A DNA stretch of 64,000 bases from RGIG4079 sp045646905 (lineage in GTDB: Bacteria; Bacteroidota; Bacteroidia; Bacteroidales; Muribaculaceae). A program made the position numbers and the translations under genes. The notes beneath the pieces were generated by a model, which made no database searches, was not told the DNA's origin, and was given only the letters and a program-made list of their open reading frames with translations. Positions 61,623-64,000 of the stretch are shown in pieces; the stretch's first letter is position 1, and each line of letters opens with the position of its first letter. Location: NCBI GenBank assembly GCA_045646905.1, contig JAZRLP010000004.1, forward strand, positions 28,018 through 92,017, read 5' to 3'.

Positions 61623-63613
61623 CTTCCCTATTGAATATCATCAAAACTCTACTCAAGCCATCAATATTGATGGCTTTGTGTGCGTTTATAGTGTTCACTC
61701 CATCTATTGCGATAGGAGCAACTCAAACACAAAAAAACGACACAAAAGAAACGACCAAATCTACTCAAAAATCCAACAAAAAGTCAAGTAAGAAGAACGC
61801 AACTAAAACCGAGAAAAAAGTAGAGGTTAAACCTACAATTCCACAAGCCGACCGAAAAAATCGCGGCAAAGTGTTTCTTGAAGAAGCCGACTCTTTACTT
61901 CGCCACGAAGGTGACGACTTCTTCACTCTCATAGGCACTCGTAACAAAGTAAAATTTCGCCACGATGATATGTTTCTCACATGCGATAGCGCCCACTTCT
62001 ACGATACCCAGAACTCATTTAATGCCTATGGCAATGTTCACATGTGGCGAGGCGATACGCTCAACATCAATGCCGATTCGTTAAATTACAACGGTACCGA
62101 CGAACATGCAGTGCTTTATGCATATGAAGGCAATAAAGTGAAATTAGTAAATAAAGATGTCAAACTCGAAACCGACATTTTTGAATATGACCTCAAACAA
62201 GAACTTGGATTTTACACAACTGGTGGTATTATGACCGACCGACAAAACCGTCTTGAATCAATTGAAGGGGACTATTCGCCAGCAACCAAACAGGCCAACT
62301 TCTATGGTAATGTTTTTCTTGAACACAACTCAAATGGTTCGATCAGTACAGTCAGCACCGAAGCTCTTCACTATAGCACCTACACCAAAATTGCCAATAT
62401 TGACACCGATGCCATCATTGAAAGCGACGGAACTACTATCAAAACTTATAATGCCGACTATAATACCAATACAGGCTATGCTCAACTTAAAAGCCCGTCA
62501 ACAATAGCCAATAAAGATGGCACTATCTTCACCGACCTTGCCGACTATAGCACAGCTACCCACATGGCAACTCTCAAAAGCCCATCTCGAATCGTAAACA
62601 ACGACGGCACAATCTATACCGACAAAGGTGAATATAACACCTCGTCAAAGATTGCTACATTATATAATCGTTCAAAAATAGAAACCAACGACAACAAAAC
62701 TCTCGTTGGCGACACTCTATTCTACGACCGTACAAACGGATATGGCGAAGCATATGGAAACATGATTATCATCGACAATGAGCGCAAAACCGAGCTCCAT
62801 GGCGATTATGGCTACTACAACGAAGTTATCGACAGTGCTTTTGTTACCGGTCATGCATTAGCCAAAGAATATTCTAAAGGCGACACCCTTTATATGCACG
62901 GCGACACCATCAAAGGCTATCGCGTTATAAACGAAATCACATTAAAGAAAGATACAATTACCACAACAGCCCTCGACACCACACACATTCTCGCAGCCTA
63001 TCCTCATGTAAGAATTTATCGTAGCGACATACAAGGAGTATGCGACTCATTGACATTCCGTCAACAAGATTCACTCATGCTCATGCACAAGCACCCTTTC
63101 ATTTGGAGCGGCCAACGACAAATATTTGGCAATGTCATAGAGGTGCATTTCAATGACTCTACTGCCGATTGGTCTCGATTGCCCGATTTCGGGTTTGCCA
63201 TTGAACATGTCGAAGGCGAGTTTTATAATCAATTAAGTGGCAAAGAGATGTTTGCCACCTTTGAAAACGAAAATCTCAAGTCGCTAAAAATAAGTGGAAA
63301 TGTATTGGCAATATATCTACCTCTTGAAAACGACTCTACCTACAACAAAATTGTAAACATAGAGAGTAGTTTTCTTGAAGCACAATTCAATGAGCAAAAC
63401 CTTGAACGGTGCAAGATATGGTCGCAATCAAACGGAACAGTAACCCCACTCTATTTGGCAAAAAAATCTCTGTTCTACCTTCCTAAATTTAAATGGCACG
63501 AATCTATTCGACCTAAATACCCAATGGATGTGTTCAACATCTCTCCCGAAATGGAAGAAATGCTACATGGCAACCCAGCCACAATATCCACACGCAAAAC
63601 ACTCTCTCGATAA
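61619..63613 (+). CDS. OstA-like (LptA/LptD N-domain type) protein
   Basis: 664 aa from ATG 61619, which overlaps the preceding TGA (ATGA); an in-frame TTG at 61598 adds 7 residues before the signal peptide and is less likely. Signal-anchor to about residue 34, a Lys/Thr-rich linker, then OstA beta-jellyroll repeats (KVKFRHDDMFLTCDSAHFYD, AYGNVHMWRGDTLNINADSL, YGNVFLEHNSNGSISTVSTE). Family members form the periplasmic bridge carrying LPS to the outer membrane. About three times the length of E. coli LptA, with extra repeats, as in other Bacteroidota. Confidence 0.85.
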   Translation: MTSLLNIIKTLLKPSILMALCAFIVFTPSIAIGATQTQKNDTKETTKSTQKSNKKSSKKNATKTEKKVEVKPTIPQADRKNRGKVFLEEADSLLRHEGDDFFTLIGTRNKVKFRHDDMFLTCDSAHFYDTQNSFNAYGNVHMWRGDTLNINADSLNYNGTDEHAVLYAYEGNKVKLVNKDVKLETDIFEYDLKQELGFYTTGGIMTDRQNRLESIEGDYSPATKQANFYGNVFLEHNSNGSISTVSTEALHYSTYTKIANIDTDAIIESDGTTIKTYNADYNTNTGYAQLKSPSTIANKDGTIFTDLADYSTATHMATLKSPSRIVNNDGTIYTDKGEYNTSSKIATLYNRSKIETNDNKTLVGDTLFYDRTNGYGEAYGNMIIIDNERKTELHGDYGYYNEVIDSAFVTGHALAKEYSKGDTLYMHGDTIKGYRVINEITLKKDTITTTALDTTHILAAYPHVRIYRSDIQGVCDSLTFRQQDSLMLMHKHPFIWSGQRQIFGNVIEVHFNDSTADWSRLPDFGFAIEHVEGEFYNQLSGKEMFATFENENLKSLKISGNVLAIYLPLENDSTYNKIVNIESSFLEAQFNEQNLERCKIWSQSNGTVTPLYLAKKSLFYLPKFKWHESIRPKYPMDVFNISPEMEEMLHGNPATISTRKTLSR

Positions 63614-63665
63614 AACATCTTTATTTATTGGAGCCTCTTAATAATAATAAAAACAGATAAAACAA

Positions 63666-63706
63666 AATCTCAATCGCAAAACATCGCGGTTGAGATTCCT
63701 TTTTTC
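63666..63706 (+). terminator. Terminator of the surA-like/OstA-like operon
   Basis: 12-bp stem AATCTCAATCGC (63666-63677) / GCGGTTGAGATT (63686-63697, one G-U), then CCTTTTTT. Confidence 0.88.
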
Positions 63707-63739
63707 AATTTACAAGCCCACATATATTGAAGGACAATG

Positions 63740-63800
63740 GCATTGCCGAAGGTAATGCTTTTTGCGTAGCCGGGCATTGGCTCGTAAAGGCAATGCCCGG
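63740..63800. repeat. Two adjacent GC-rich hairpins sharing a GGCATTG core
   Basis: GCATTGCC-GAA-GGTAATGC (63740-63758) and CCGGGCATTG ... CAATGCCCGG (63770-63779 / 63791-63800, 11-nt loop). They share a core motif and stand out from the AT-rich surroundings; REP-like elements or the border of a mobile element are possible. Confidence 0.5.
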
Positions 63801-63867
63801 GTGGGAAAAGTGTTGAAATTGTATCTGAAAGATACATTATTTGCACTGATTAAAGATTCAGGTCTAT

Positions 63868-63924
63868 TGGTCAAAATAGTTGGTAAAATATAATTAGAAT
63901 AGCCAAATGGTCAAAATAGTTGGT
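63868..63924. repeat. 17-bp direct repeat, period 40
   Basis: TGGTCAAAATAGTTGGT at 63868-63884 and again exactly at 63908-63924. Only two copies, so not a CRISPR; possible binding site or element end. Confidence 0.6.
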
Positions 63925-63952
63925 GCTTACAAATTGAAAGTAATAAAATACA

Positions 63953-64000
63953 ATGAAAAACACACCGGGGGAACGCCAAGCGGCAAGGGGGCGAGTAGCC
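63953..64000 (+). other. Possible CDS start cut by the right edge
   Basis: ATG 63953 opens a frame (MKNTPGERQAARGRVA) that runs to the end. Sixteen codons are too few to judge. The stretch is much more GC-rich than the rest of the window, so it could also be non-coding or part of a different element. Confidence 0.2.

Noticed and set aside
63868..63924. CRISPR array
   Set aside because: Only two copies of a 17-bp repeat with a 23-bp gap, and no cas genes in the window.

Overview
The window is chromosomal DNA from a Bacteroidales bacterium, most likely a gut lineage close to Muribaculaceae or Bacteroidaceae (inference from gene content; no rRNA is present to fix the taxon). Evidence: nearly every intergenic start is preceded by the Bacteroidota -7 box TAnnTTTG(C), in several cases with a -33 TTTG-like box 19-20 bp upstream. 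The tmRNA tag ends in GENNYALAA. Several secreted proteins end in type IX secretion (T9SS) sorting domains. Lineage markers include GldH, an ECF sigma factor of the Bacteroidales type, the OstA-like/SurA-like pair and DUF5063.

Layout. 1-2270: a large secreted fibronectin-type protein on the minus strand that runs off the left edge. 2367-3881: gpmI. 4112-20253: a 16-kb tandem array of four paralogous giant secreted proteins (N-terminal right-handed beta-helix, a propeller-like domain, Ig-like domains, C-terminal T9SS-type sorting domain). 20334-21239: a zinc-ribbon/SPOR membrane protein. 21398-21712: tRNA-Leu(GAG) and two identical tRNA-Gly(GCC) genes. 21942-24259: acyltransferase and UDP-glucose dehydrogenase. 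24305-24701: tmRNA. 24830-26260: NhaC-type antiporter. 26286-29722: an accessory island with a highly structured leader RNA, two paralogous small secreted proteins, and a hipBA toxin-antitoxin operon between them. 29921-33106: PIG-L deacetylase, ECF sigma factor, a 55-aa small protein, and the rpsF-rpsR-rplI operon. 33310-35827: a secreted protein with an internal 87-residue duplication, and cardiolipin synthase.

35935-43204 is a dense housekeeping block: coiled-coil protein, ZapA, RNase Y, RicT/YaaT-like protein, GldH, HAD phosphatase, M24 peptidase and CCA-adding enzyme. 43343-48136 holds a TPR/PD40 protein, FloA-type flotillin, CstA and a PHP phosphatase. 48193-49982 is a peroxide-response locus: a 51-aa cysteine-rich acidic protein, OxyR (Cys199/Cys208 at the E. 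coli positions) and divergent dps, with a palindrome between the two promoters. 50121-54021 is a minus-strand operon yicC-gmk-nadD-DUF5063-M18 peptidase, divergent from tsaB. It is followed by a flavodiiron protein, a 33-aa membrane peptide and guaB. 58088-63613 is an envelope-biogenesis group: two parvulin-type chaperones and an OstA-like LPS-transport protein. The right edge (63711-64000) holds hairpins, a 17-bp direct repeat and an abruptly GC-rich end, possibly the start of another element.

Most of the window is ordinary core genome. The parts that deserve attention are the 16-kb paralog array, the leader RNA at 26363-26585 whose segments can pair in mutually exclusive ways, the hipBA module between two duplicated secreted genes, and several short ORFs (51, 55 and 33 aa).
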